Of a stretch of DNA of 64,000 bases, positions 1 to 12,605 are shown one piece after another. The translations under genes and the position numbers were made by a program. Source of the DNA: Litoditis marina (taxonomy: Eukaryota; Nematoda; Chromadorea; Rhabditida; Rhabditidae); contig OZ038433.1 in the NCBI GenBank assembly GCA_964036275.1, positions 13,354,446 to 13,418,445 on the forward strand, read 5' to 3'. How positions within the stretch are numbered: position 1 is the stretch's first letter; each line of letters starts with the position of its first letter. The notes under the pieces were generated by a model. That model saw only the letters and a list, made by a program, of their open reading frames with translations, did no database searches and was not told where the DNA came from.

Positions 1-312
1 TTGACGAGTTCCTGTTTCTCTGGGGTCATTTGAGCAAGTCTTCTCTCATGCAGTTCACCGGACATCGTTACTCCGCTGAAAACGACAACTTTGTAAGAAA
101 AATCCTCTTGGATTATTAAAACTGCTTACTAGTTAATCAGTATTTTCAGAATTATAGTCGTCGCTTACAGAAAGGCGAGGTGTACTGTATATTTCACTTT
201 GCGCTGTGTAAGAACACATATACTCGATTCGTTCGTGCTGCTCGTATAAGCCCAGTTGGTGTAGTGGTTAGTGTTAGCGCCTCCCAATCTTTTTAGCCTG
301 GTTCGAGTCTCA

Positions 313-348
<36 letters not shown>

Positions 349-3300
349 CATTATTATTATTATTATTATCATTATTTATTATTACTATTATTATTACCAT
401 TATCATACCATTATTACCATTATTATCACCATTATTACCATTATAATCACTATTATTGTTAGTTTATATAATATAAATTATGATCGTCACTCACCGGTAT
501 CCACAAACGACGTCCCCTTTCTTCAGATCCGTCTTCGCGCAAACCCCAAGCCCGACTTCGGCGGTGACTTCAACGATTTGCAACCATGGGAAGTCCTGCA
601 AGAGAATATGGGATTGTCTAAGAACATCATAGAATGCAATATTTGCTCAAATAAGAGAGAAACTGTTTACCTCAACCGGTTTGTGTTGCGACCGCCGGAT
701 GAAGTCATGCAAATCTTCGGTGGATTTCAGCGATTTCCGCGGTTGGCTGTCAGAAGTGGTTGCGTTGAACTCTCTAATAATCTTAGAGATGTCCTTTAAC
801 ACGTTTCTGTCCTCATCTTCACTGCGTTCTCGTGAAGTTTCTAAAAAACTTGGTACTTAGGTAAAGGTAAAGGTAATACACTGGTTAAATATATATTTTC
901 ATTCTTAATTATGTCTGTTCAATCACCGATTGTGAAACCGACACGGTGTATTCAACGTTTTTTTACTCAGCGTGGAATCCACGATAAAATTGAAGTAAGT
1001 GTTAATGTAGCAGTAAACTCAAATGTGGATTGTTTACTTTAAAATTTACTCTAATTGTTTACTAATTCCGTCTGTTTCTACGATTTCATTTCCATAACTT
1101 AAAACAGTACTAGGGTGAGTAGAACATCTTATCTACTCACCGTGGAATACCACGGTAAGCTAAAATATGGAAAAAAACGAGCACTTAACGTAACTTTCGC
1201 TCTTTTCCAGCCTCTTCAGTTTGGGGTCAAATTAGGTAGCTATTTTGTGGTTTGTGGTATGCTGTCTTGTTACACATACCTGCAGCCTCGGCAATTCTTT
1301 CCACAGGTTTGCATTCTTGTCTTGGAACTGGATCGGTAGAAGGTGAAGGCTCTGTAAAGCAGAACAATCGTGCGTAATTCAGCTCCACATACGGAATGCT
1401 TTGATTTTTCAGCTGATAATTTTTCACAGCTGTCAACCATTAGTGTTTAACCATCAATAATTTTGTCTAAAAATGAGCGTTTTTCATCAGTGAATACCGC
1501 GAAAATCGAAAAAAATTGTGTTAGAACGGTTATAAATATACTAAATGTCGAAGTTTCTGTAGCTATGAGGATTTTTTCAATACCTGCAACTTCAACGACC
1601 ATTGCCAAGGGTTTCTTCTCTTGTGTTTGAAAGAGAACCGGTTCTGTTGGGATCGGGGCAGCTGAAAAAAATACAACAAATGAAATTCCAGGTCAAAACA
1701 AGATTCTAAGTTTTGATATTTTACATCCCATCTTGATATTATACACCTTTGATTTGTGTTAGGTTCGATTGACTGTTTTACACACTCACGTGGTGTTGGA
1801 TTGGTGTAATCGAAATCGAAAGAGACATCCCCGTACTCAGTAGAAGCGAACACGTCCGGACTCCCATTTTCAAACGGAGAGGGCCATTTTTTGTCTGAAA
1901 TGTATTGTTCACAGTTGTTATGTGCATATTCCAGTGTCTACCTAATTTTCTAATTGAAACAAAGTCAAGTAGACAGAAAACTATGGATTCAATAGTTTTT
2001 CTAAACTTTTTGGAAAACGAGAAATTTACGATTAACCTACATTACTACTTTTGTTGTTGCAATAAATCAAAACCAGAAACTTACAAAATGAAAAAAAGTT
2101 ATTCGATATCACACACTTTTAACTCTTTCCGATTTTTCCGTGGGACTCCACGGTGATTTGAATAAATTGATCTATTAACCGTATACGTGTTTTTCGTTGT
2201 TTCAATACATCACACGTATAAATATACACATGAAACAGAGCGAAGTTACTCTATATCCTATTTAACTGCTGATTTTTCACCCATTTTGGTTTTCCGTGGG
2301 ACTCCACGGCAATTTGAAAAAATTGATCTACCAACCGTACAAGTGTTTTTTGTTGTTTCAATACATCACAAGTATAAATATACACATTGAAAGAGAGCAA
2401 AGTTATTTTACATTCTATTTTACTGCTAATTTTTCACCCATTTTTGGTTTTCCGTGGGACTCCACGGAAATTTGAAGAAAAAAGACGTATCAAATGTACC
2501 ATTTTTTTGTGGCTGTAAAACATCACAAACGTGAAAAGAAGTTTCTGGCTTACTTTTTCTCCAGTCAATCTCGTTCGAATTCTCGTTCTGTCTATCTCTG
2601 TCATTCTCAGCATTAGACAACTGTACTGGCTGTTGCATGGCTTCCTCCAAATTAGCTCTTTCGGAAGCAGTCCCTAAAACTAGGCAGAATAAGTGTTGTA
2701 AAGTTGGAAACAGAGTCATTGAGTGATTGGATAGATATTCTAAAAAGGAACGAACACGATTGAGTGTGAATGAATAGCAAAAGCTAGCTTAAATTTTTGC
2801 AATTGCTATTGCGATGTGTTTATAGTTTGATCACGTTGTTTATGGTCGAGATTTGTAGATTATGATGTGCACTGAGATTGAACTACAACAATGGTTCAAT
2901 CACACCCTAGATTGTGAAGATATACAGTGAGCGGGATTGAACAAACATCAAATTCTCATCTCTCGTTGGTTTCTAGCTGATTTTTGCTAAAAAAATTTTT
3001 TTTGCTTATTGAGATCACAACTCATGTAATGATAACGCGTGACTCACGTTCTGGTACCTGCAGCTTCGGATACATTCTAGAGACTGAGGGAATTTCGTCT
3101 TCTGTAACAACAACTTTATAGAAATCCAACTCAAACTTAATAGTTTGAAACAAATCAGCTAAACTGTCTCTTTTCGTTGGGAATTGATCTTCTACTCTCC
3201 GTGCACGATGGAAAATAGCAGTTGTCCACAGCTGTATGAGACTATTTAAACAAACAAATGCGTTCAGATTGGTGTGAAAATGACCTGCTTGTTTCATTCA

Positions 3301-6300
3301 ACCATTATCATAAGGGCGTTCAAAAATAGTCAAACTCACAAGTGTGAAGCCATTTTGAAAATATTGTTCAACAAACCGTGAAAATCATAGACATCGTCAG
3401 AAACGGCAGCGGCTCTGGATGTGGTGGCAAGCTGATGATCTGGACCTAAAACTGTTCAATATAGATGTGAAAATATCGTGGAAAAATCATTTGTCGAGCT
3501 GTTTTTTTCCACAAAAACAACAGAACGAAAGATTCTTGGGGAACTCGAAAATATAAAAAGTTGAGAATGTAAAACATTTTCTTACCAAGACGACGGCTTT
3601 GCTTTCTGGGCGACCTGTGCACGAGAGTATTCGTCAAGGGTCCGACTTGACCAGTCATCATGTCGTCTGGAAATAGCAATAATCTGATTCATTATTTTTT
3701 TCTACTTTTTCAATCAATACCTATGAACTCGATAAACGGTGTGAACATGTCCTCATAAATCGATACACCAAAGTATGGGACTGACCAGAGTCTGAATCCT
3801 TCTCCGAAGATAGTTGTTTATTCCGTCTTCTGTCCACCTTTTTCGTCTTCACGGTTGAATGTAGTGCTAAAATAATTTGCGTGAAACAAATCTAAGTTTT
3901 TGTTCTCTTAAATTTTATGCACTTATATGTATTACTCGCTGTTTTATTAGTTTTAGACACCAATTCATCTGGCAGTCAGAGTCAAGTAATAAAGAATAGC
4001 ACACTGTTTATTGATTTAATTCATTTCTATGATCTATCGCGATGACCTAATGCGTTATTATAGTAGGAAGATCGTTTTGGAAATTTTCCGTGGAGTCCCA
4101 CGAAATGACCAAAATGAGTGGGAATTTGGCAGTCAAAGTCAAGTAATGAAGAATAGCACACTGTTTATTGATTTAATTCATTTCTATGATCTATCGCGAT
4201 GACCTAATGCGTTATTATAGTAGGAAGATCGTTTTGGAAATTTTCCGTGGAGTCCCACGAAATGACCAAAATGAGTGGGAATTTGGCAGTCAAAGTCAAG
4301 TTATGAAGAATAGCACACTGTTTATTGATTTAATCCATTTCTATGATCTATCGCGATGACCTAATGCGTTATTATAGTAGGAAGATCGTTTTGGAAATTT
4401 TCCGTGGAGTCCCACGAAATGACCAAAATGAGTGGGAATTTGGCAGTCAAAGTCAAGTAATGAAGAATAGCACACTGTTTATTGATTTAATTCATTTCTA
4501 TGATCTATCGCGATGGCCTAATGCGTTGTTATTGTAGGAAGATAGTTTTTACAAGTTTCCGTGGAGTCCCACGAAGTGACCAAAATAAGTGGTAATTCGG
4601 CAGTCAAAGTCAAGTGATGAAGAATAGCACACGGTTTATTGATTTAATCCATTTCTATGATCTATCGCGATGACCTATTGCGTTATTACAGTAGGAAGAT
4701 CGTTTTTACAAGTTTCCGTGGAGTCCCACGGAGTGACCAAAATAAGTGGGAATTCGGCAGTCAAAGTCAAGTGATGAAGAATAGCACACGGTTTATTGAT
4801 TTAATCCAGTTCTATGATCTATCGCGATGACCTATTGCGTTATTACAGTAGGAAGATCGTTTTTACAAGTTTCCGTGGAGTCCCACGGAGTGACCAAAAT
4901 GAGTGGGAATTCGGCAGTCAAAGTCAAGTGATGAAGAATAGCACACGGTTTATTGATTTAATCCATTTCTATGATCTATCGCGATGACCTATTGCGTTAT
5001 TACAGTAGGAAGATCGTTTTTACAAGTTTCCGTGGAGTCCCACGGAGTGACCAAAATAAGTGGGAATTCGGCAGTCAAAGTCAAGTGATGAAGAATAGCA
5101 CACTGTTTATCTAGTCAGTTCATTTCTACGATCTATGGCAATAATATAATGCGTTTTTACAGTAGGAAGATCGTTTTTATAAGTTTACGTGGAATCCCAC
5201 GAAGTGACCAAAATGAATTGGGTTCGGCAGTTAAAATGAGAGAATGAATAGCATTGCACTGTTTACTTCATTCAATCATTTCAATGATGTATCGCATTGA
5301 TATTTGATTTTTGATTGATGAAAAGTAACAGTATCGTAGATAGATCACTTTTTGTAGTTTTCGTGGAAACCCACGAAGCTCTCACACCATGCCAAACTCG
5401 ATTGCAACAATGCTCACGTGTTTTCACGTTCAGGTGTTTTACAGGTCGTCTAAGTACCTGTTTGCTCACTGTTCTGTAACTTGCTAGGACGACGCTGTGG
5501 CAGGTTGAATGTACTTGTGATCGGCTGGTCAACGCGCTTGTTCAGGTCTGAAATATTTGACAATTTACCTTATCACCAATCTTTTCTAAATACTTTGTGA
5601 CTGTAATGATACGAATTAGGCTGACGCTCTTAACTACATTCTCTCGAAATTCAAAAGTAGTGTTTTTGTATCATGACATTTAGGTTTCTGTACAGACCTT
5701 TTGTTTTGAACCTGTGCTGGTCTTCCTCTTCTTCTTCTTCTTCGTCTGAAACTGCGAAGTCAAGCATTTTTTGTTTCTCCTCGTCTTCTTCATTTTCTTC
5801 TGCACATATTTTTCGGATCAGCTTCTTGTCAGTCAAACTGTAAAAAAATTTCCATAGTTACATAACATATGCGTAATATCAGAAAACTTAGTGACATACT
5901 ATAACTTCCATATTATAACTTATTCTACCCACTCTTTGATCTTGAGCTTCTTTATGTCGGTAACTTTCTTGACTTCGCTCCGGAACTCCTCAACGTGTTC
6001 CAGAGTCCGCAAATGCAAGAATCCTCGGAAGGCACGTCTCCGATCGTCATCAGTGTAAGTTCGATCCTGCAATTTGTCACTACGGTAGTGAAGCCAGCTC
6101 GAAATAGAGTTTTCGAATGTATTATTCAAACATTGTACCAAAAAAATATTTTCATCCAAATAGCCAATGTTTGGTGAATGGAACAATTTTGAGACAATTT
6201 TGAGGAACAATTTACGTACAGGTTGAAATTAACATTTAGTCATACCTGAATAACTACACTGTGACCAGCGAGCAGGGCTGCATCTGCGTTCGGTCCACCT

Positions 6301-9300
6301 CTCAAGTTCTTCTCGCACCATTCATCAAACTGCATTTGAGCAGTCGTGTGTCGCACCTTAATGAGACAGAAGCTGATATTACTATAAAAAAATGCAAAAC
6401 ATGCTTGAGTATCTGTTGATCATGGAAAACTGCAAACATTTTTTGGGCAACGTTTCTGCATTTCTCAGGCAACTTTGACAGTGCTGGAATTTGCCCTTTT
6501 GTTTCCACAATTTGACTGGAAACTCGGATTAGGTTCAGATTGAATCTGAGTAAACTACAAAATACTTAGGCTGTGAATTGAACTACTCACTCCATTGCAC
6601 GTGATAATCTGATCCTTCAATCCACTGAGACGGAGGAACGATTGCATGTAGTATGCCGGATTATCTAGGGACTCGCCATGGTAGGTCAAGAAAAACTGTC
6701 GATCGTGCGCCAACCGGTCTTTCTTCTTCAGAAGAATCATACGCCTGAATTGATTTCGGTATTTTATATAAGTTCTCCAATTCATCATTAGATGGAAAAT
6801 AGATTACAGGGAATCAAATTATCGTAGTAGTTTGTTTCAATACGCGCCGTGAATAGCGGACAAAACAATCAGCGAAATCAAACTACAAATAAACCTGTAT
6901 AGACTCAGAAAGCACACCCTATGAGGTGGAAATTCTGATTTCTACATATTTTGAATTCAATATCACTAACGCCTTCTTCAGGTTGTGGTACACGTCTAGA
7001 AAACGCTTGATCCTTTCGTCTGCCACGAACAGACCACCCAGTAGAGAACTTCTAGTCTTCATGCTCTTGAGATTCTTGGGACACGCGTAATAGGACACCT
7101 AAAAATGTGAAGAGGCTAGTTTGAACTAATGAACAAACGCACCAGCAATCAATAAAATATAAAGTAATAAGACACCTAAAAATGTGAAAAAGCTAGTTTG
7201 AACTAACGAACAAACGCAAAAGTATGAACTGTGAAGTATAGTAAGAATCTCATTCTCACGTAGTAGTTCTTGCCCGCTTCCTTGAACACTCGGAATCCCG
7301 TATCTTTGTAAATTTGGCCGGTTTCGTCCTTCTGTCCTCGAATCGCTCCACAGAGAATTTTCTTTCCTATTTCATTCCTGTTCGTATTGTATACCACTAA
7401 GCACAACATGCATGCTCTGAAACAAAACGATGAAAACATGAAAAAAAATCCAAACAGTCTACGCAGATATTTTCAATGTTTCAATGTTTCTGCGATCACC
7501 CGAAACCCGAAAAAAATCTACATCACGAGCTCAGTTTTTCAATATTTAGCTGTGAAAATGAGTATGAGTTATATGAACATCTGAGTTACGACTTGAGTGT
7601 ATTGCTGAAACTGAAACAGTCATATGGAAGTACACGTCATCATTGTTTTTGCTTTTGAAGAGCTTTTTAAATGAAATATCTGACACGCAAAATAGTATTT
7701 TTCATGACTAGAACTAAACCCTGAATGAGTTGGTCATTGCCTATTTTCTAGTTTGAGAATTGTCAGCTCGTCTTTCAATCAAACGTGAATCGGTGTTGTT
7801 CACTTCTGCTGTGAAGTTGCAACAACTGTGAGTGAGTAAAAACTTGCGAACCTACCCAAGTACGTAGTTGAACTCGGCTAATGTGCATTGTGCTGACCGC
7901 GAATTGATATTCTCAATTTTCTCCACAATAGATTCATGAGCAAGATAAGCACATGCAACCGGATAAGGCGTATACTTCTGAAAAAAACCGATAGACGTTG
8001 TGTTTCTCTTGATGTGTAGGTAATTACGTTTCGAGTTTTATTTTGAGTTTGCTTCACTGCGATGAGTTTAAAACATCATTAATTACACGCTTTTGGGTAC
8101 TTGAGCGTAATTAGACACAATTCTCGTGGTTGAGGACAGACAGACGAGAGAGGTTCAATATACCTTCTCTTTAACAGTGACAGCTCCGCGTTTCGAGTGT
8201 GTACGAGCCTCTCTTGATTTACTCCGCTGCATAAGGTGAATCAGGCCGTCTTCGTATGTAACAATAGTAGCCAAGCGCAGTCCGTAGATGGAAACTGTAA
8301 GAATTTGTTGGACAATTATTACAGTATTCACGAAACAATGTGTAAAACTCGAATTTCAAGTGTACAATGTGCTAAAGTCACCATTGAAGTTACTGAAAAA
8401 ATCGATGAGTTACCCTCTTTTTTCATTTTGTTTTTGTTTTCAGTATTCACCAAACAAAGTGTACTTTGTGCAGAGCTCAAAGCTCACGTTTTCGGAAAAA
8501 AAAGATTAACACTTCTATTATTCAATAGTTGAATATACCACCCAGTTTTATTCTGGGAAGTATAAATTTCGTGTATCGTGGAATACTACGGAAAACTACT
8601 TGAAAACTTCACAAGGAGGTTGGAGTTTAGATTGACAGAAAATGTTGTGAGTATATTAAGGCTAACTACATTGTTGTCAATTAATTTAGTATCAGAACAA
8701 TTTCATTTGGAAATGAAAATTTTCCCCCATCGTGGAATCCCACGGAGAACGAATAGTCTTCTTTCATAATCTGGAGAGGTGAGATTTTTTAACTACCGTG
8801 GGATCCCACGAAGAAACTATTGCAACTGATTTTGGGAATGTTAGACTTCATATTAATAGTGAGAATGATGAGTTCGTAATGATAAACCTGTTTTATCGAT
8901 TTTCTTCAGTATCATAGCAATTCCTATCTAGAAAAGTAAAATTTCGTGAGCCGTGGGAGTCCACGGAAAACTGTTAAAGTACATAGCAACTACACTGGGG
9001 TACACGTAAAACAGGTGTTATCAAGATTACAGACACCATTACGTAAACTTGACTGAAGTTACTCGTCTTATCATATCTGGAACCTAGACAACGTAAGTTC
9101 TCACCTGGATTAACCACTTGCTTGATGTATTTCAATAAACAAATCATTGATTTTATGAATGTTAGTTGAACACCTTCTTTCACGCCCAACACAACCATTT
9201 TATTCATGACAAGAGTGAAAGTGGACTTCGAGAAGATGATATCGTCAACGGACACTTTTTCTCCGTAACTGAAATAATTATTCATGTTTTATTAAAATAT

Positions 9301-11836
9301 GAGGGTCGTATGGAGTATTCGTGTGGAAAAGAATCCGTTGTGGCGAATTACACAACAAAATTGCTTATTGAGAGTTGAAAATTTTCGATTAGTTTTTCTA
9401 GAATACTAAGTTAACGTGACTTCTCAATTTTCTTCTAGTATATACCAATTTTCTGATCTTATCGGAGCGCTTTAAGTGGTCGTCCGTTAGTTTCTCTGCT
9501 GTGTTGAAAGTCCTGATTATATCGGTTACAAGCCACCTCGAAGTTTTATACCAGGTAAAAGATTATTTCTCTGACGCAAAAAATCAGCCATCTGACAGTT
9601 TAAAGATTGCATTTCAGCTCGTGAAAACAATTAAGTTGTATAATTTTTAATATCGGACAGTTCTCACCGTTGTCTTGATCTCATTGTGTAGAGCAGAAAG
9701 CGTAAAACGCTAGCCAAGTAGGGATGTCTAAATTCTTGCTCTTCGTCGCCTTCTTGGGGGATAACCACACTCTTGTCTTCCTTGAGACTTTCCAGATAGT
9801 TAGAAAAACCGACCAGTAGCGGGTGTTGCTCCAAAACTAGTTTTCTCCAGAAACGCAAATGGTTGTACAAGCCTTTCTCCAGATCTGAACCACATTTTAG
9901 TTATATAAACTAATCGAGACCTAATATAGTCATAAATATAGCTTTGAAAACAAATTTTGAGGAGTGTGTTCCTGAAAATTAATGGTAAGCAAACTTAACA
10001 GTCGGTGTTCTGACTTAACGGTTAACCTAAACCGTGCTATCGCGCGCAGCGCGGAGCGCTGTGCGAAATTTGTCTTTGGTTCGGCTAATGCGCGCTTTCA
10101 TTTTTTTAGTTCACCCTCAAAAAGGCCCAAGCGTGCAAATCAAAACTTTCAATTATTTGTTGATATATGTACCTGTTCGAGGACGATAAACTTCTGTGTA
10201 ATATACCTGCCGCCAGTCATCGGCAAGAAAGTCAAATGTGTGACAGTGCTCAGGTGGTACAAGAAAAACAGTGTGCACGGCACCCTTCACTGAAAACAGA
10301 CACAGCTAAACTTTATATGTCAAAGTATGATCAAACTATGCGTTAGTGTTTTCACTACATGTCCTAAAACACAACTATTCGGTCAATTCACGTTGTGCAG
10401 TAATTAACCCAATTTTTGAGTACGAAATATAAGGTAATTAAATAGTTTATGGTACCATGCTATATAAATGGGGTTTGAAGGGTAACTGAGACGGTAATTA
10501 AATGATTGACGTTGTGACTTTGTGATGAAAAAACTAACGCAGAAAGTGTTTGTCTTCCGGCTCTTCATAGGTTTCCTCTCTCTCGAGAACATTAGAGGCA
10601 ACCGCGATGTCAGGTCGGTTCAGGTCGAGAATTGCGTTTTCCTGAAATTAAGAGGTTCTCCATGAAGCGAGTTTCCCGGAACTGTTTACACAACATATAA
10701 GAAACGTAACATGAATTTAGATGGAAAAGTTCACATTAATATTAAGCAACACAAATAATTTGCTTACAACTGAAATCAGTTACTTTAATCGGGCAATACG
10801 TGAAAGTTGTCATATTTTAACTGTTAAGAGCTCAAGGTAACAACTGCTCTCACCCCTCTCGGTCTCGGAATGGTCAGATCTGGTGGAATCTGATGGCTCT
10901 GTGACTTTTTGATCATCTGAAAATTACAACTCTCATTTGTATCAATTGCACATGGAAACTGAAGTCTACTGTTCAGTTCAACTTGAATTCACAAACGATT
11001 CATCATAAGGTTTTTAGCTGTTTGAGATTTTGTGTAGCTCTTCCTTCATACATAAAACATTTGACCTTAACCAACAATCCTATCGCGGGTTGATGGAGAA
11101 CTAATAGATATTTTGTCTTTTGATCTAGTCCCTATGATAGTTCTGAAACGCTCTTATTTTCAGAAAAAGAAATACCGAAATTTCATGCATCTCTGACTTG
11201 TATGATAACATATCTGTATACTAATATGCATTGTACTCTATGAGTTTTCCGATATCATAAAAAAAGTCGCGAGCTAACCTGCACCAGTTCTCGCACGTTC
11301 ATCAACAGTTCTTGATTGACTTTTGTGGCATTAGCCAGATGCACACCAGCACTAGAAGTCACATCATGTACTACTGGGTTTTGTACAACAGTCTGAAATG
11401 GTAAATATAATTCATTTGAGTAATTTTTGGGTAATGGTAAGTGTTTAATTGTAACAGATGAAAACGTGGCAAAAACTTGAACATTGTCAGCTCGTAACTG
11501 TTATGAGCCCTGAACAAAAAAATATATATTCTCCTCCCTCTCGATCTCGGAATGGCTAGATCTAATGGAATCTGATGGCTCTGTGACTTTTTGATGTGGG
11601 GGTCAATGATAAGTGTTCTAATCATGAAACTATCTCTGTGTACTCAAATACGTAACTCCGGAGAAGATAAAACTGTGTACCTTGTGCGTTAGTGGAACTC
11701 CCATTTCACGGAGTTTCTTCATAAAATATTCTATTATTTCGAACTCATACTGTGTGCGAGCTTGTGGAATATCTCGGCAATCCAACTTTGCACCGCGCAT
11801 GTTAACTGATATTTTCTCAGCCGCATGACGCACAAC
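1..11836 (-). CDS. Tyrosine recombinase-like / SET domain fusion protein, copy 1 (3' end outside window)
   Basis: This is the same gene in unit 1, with exon positions 15274 lower: for example 11836-11681 (starts VVRHAAEK), 11392-11279, 10916-10854, 10641-10539, 10289-10173, 9884-9668, 9268-9105, 8294-8164, 7977-7856, 7416-7260, 7098-6971, 6744-6591, 6515-6401, 6356-6246, 6097-5933, 5837-5698, 5547-5458, 3866-3786, 3666-3586, 3445-3340, 3241-3048, 2673-2554, 1894-1790, 1661-1584, 1351-1280, 840-671, 595-495 and 75-1 (cut by the window edge). The translated exons are identical to copy 2. No separate first exon is visible: upstream of 11836 lies an intron that crosses the duplication junction into the last exon of copy 2 (14177-13936), which ends in the matching phase 0. 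Copy 1 is therefore either 5'-truncated and silent, driven by an unseen start, or spliced onto copy 2. Confidence 0.65.
151..410 (+). mobile_element. tRNA-derived SINE-like element with TTA tail
   Basis: The body starts ATAGTCGTCGC...GGTACTGTATAT and ends in a tRNA-like part with an A box (GTAGTGGTTAG) and B box (GGTTCGAGTC), directly followed by a (TTA)n run to about 410. Other copies: 15428-15687 (unit 2), 34887-35056, 37008-37168 and 38955-39112 on plus, 31885-32026 and 34072-34230 on minus. Internal Pol III boxes plus a simple 3' tail are SINE features. It lies in an intron of the fusion gene. Confidence 0.7.
2130..2470. repeat. Short tandem copies around CCGTGGGACTCCACGG
   Basis: Three near copies of about 155 bp, each with TTTCCGTGGGACTCCACGG (2141, 2300, 2453) followed by a block with GTTTCAATACATCACA and ATAAATATACAC. 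They lie in an intron of copy 1 and share only the palindrome with the 157-bp arrays. The same block recurs at 17415-17745 in unit 2. Confidence 0.85.
3970..5385. repeat. 157-bp minisatellite with palindrome core (unit 1)
   Basis: The core GTGGAGTCCCACG recurs at 4090, 4247, 4404, 4561, 4718, 4875, 5032 and 5189, exactly 157 bp apart, with a diverged copy at 5363. Each unit also holds a TCGCGATGACCTA block and AAGTCAAGTGATGAAGAATAG. The array fills the 1.6-kb intron between exons 5547-5458 and 3866-3786 of the fusion gene. Central copies are nearly identical and edge copies are diverged, as expected for unequal exchange. Confidence 0.95.
5933..7416 (-). other. Tyrosine recombinase-like catalytic region (copy 1)
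   Basis: Same exons as in copy 2: box I-like at 7416-7260, pre-box II at 6744-6591, Arg-His and GHS at 6356-6246, candidate nucleophile Tyr at 6097-5933. The sequence is identical to copy 2, so the same doubtful splice border occurs between 6246 and 6097. Confidence 0.55.
8570..8970. repeat. Cluster of isolated palindromes in intron
   Basis: Four variants of the palindrome occur at about 8574 (CGTGGAATACTACGG), 8732 (CGTGGAATCCCACGG), 8798 (CCGTGGGATCCCACG) and 8951 (CCGTGGGAGTCCACGG), with no shared flank beyond them. Same at 23845-24245. Further single copies: 944, 1140, 12178 and 12713, with unit 2 equivalents. Confidence 0.8.
10030..10100. repeat. GC-rich palindromic repeat (GCGCGCAGCGC type)
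   Basis: CGCGCGCAGCGCGGAGCGCTGTGCG followed by a TTTGGTTCGGCTAATGCGC-like flank. Relatives at 25304-25374 (unit 2), 50286-50315 and 59062-59115, the last with the same TTTGG...GCCATTGCGCACC flank. A dispersed Caenorhabditis-type repeat, not a gene. Confidence 0.7.
11536..11600 (-). pseudogene. Dead copy of an exon inside an intron
   Basis: The minus strand reads IKKSQSHQIPLDLAIPRSRG, almost the same as the real exon at 10916-10854 (IKKSQSHQIPPDLTIPRPRG). It lies in the intron between exons 11836-11681 and 11392-11279 and has neither a proper acceptor upstream nor a GT at the matching donor position. It looks like a local exon duplication that was not adopted. Present also at 26810-26874. Confidence 0.6.
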
Positions 11837-12539
11837 CTGGAAAAGTTGAGAATATTCAATTTTGAAGTGTTTGATCTTCTGAACCGTTCTCACAAAAAAG
11901 AATCATCTTTCAGTGTCGTTTCAAATATTTTCTACTGCAACTAGAAGTTGTATTGGAAATTTCATGAACTGTTTTCTTATTCAATGCAAAGCTAAATTCT
12001 GAACTCTACAAAAAAGCGAAACTACACACTATGCTCGAATACTAGTTGTAATAGTGAATCCAAATCGTATATATATACAGAACTTGGAGGTCTGTCTACG
12101 ATTTTATTGCCAGCTGACAGTTTTTTGAGCCTAATGTAGAAGTCCGGGCCGGATTATAAAGGACTATACGCCTTACGTGGTATCCCACGGAAATATGTTG
12201 AAACGCATCAAAACGAAGTGAGAGTTTCCACAAGCAGACAGAGCGTATGTGTTTTATTGTACAAACTATCATTGAAATTTAAATAAGTAATGTATCATTG
12301 TTAGGATTCCAAAATTGCAAAAGAGGATTGCGAGGTGGTGGGAGTTTATAAAAAAACACCTGGGAGTTTTAGGTTGTGAAGGGCAGTTATGATTTACATT
12401 AGCATAACCTCTACTCCTACAACACCTACAAAACTGTATTTTTCATTCAAAGCGTACTGTAGAAGTCTGAGCCAGATTGAAAAGCACTATGCGCCTGAAG
12501 TGGTATAAGACGGAAAAGTGATAAAATTTCACTATGAGA

Positions 12540-12605
12540 GAAGGGAAGGAGAGAGAGAGAGATAGAGATAAAGAGAGGGAAGAGGAGTGAGAGAGAGAAA
12601 AAAAA
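12540..12605. repeat. GA-rich low-complexity tract
   Basis: Purine-rich run (GAGAGAGAGATAGAGATAAAG...) in the first long intron of copy 1; duplicated at 27814-27879. Open frames through it are artefacts. Confidence 0.9.

Noticed and set aside
271..462. Poly-Tyr frame (and its twin at 15548-15736)
   Set aside because: Produced by the TTA/TTATCA microsatellite tail of a SINE-like element in an intron.
3970..5385. CRISPR-like appearance of the regularly spaced palindromic repeat
   Set aside because: The whole 157-bp unit repeats, not short repeats with unique spacers, and the setting is a eukaryotic intron.
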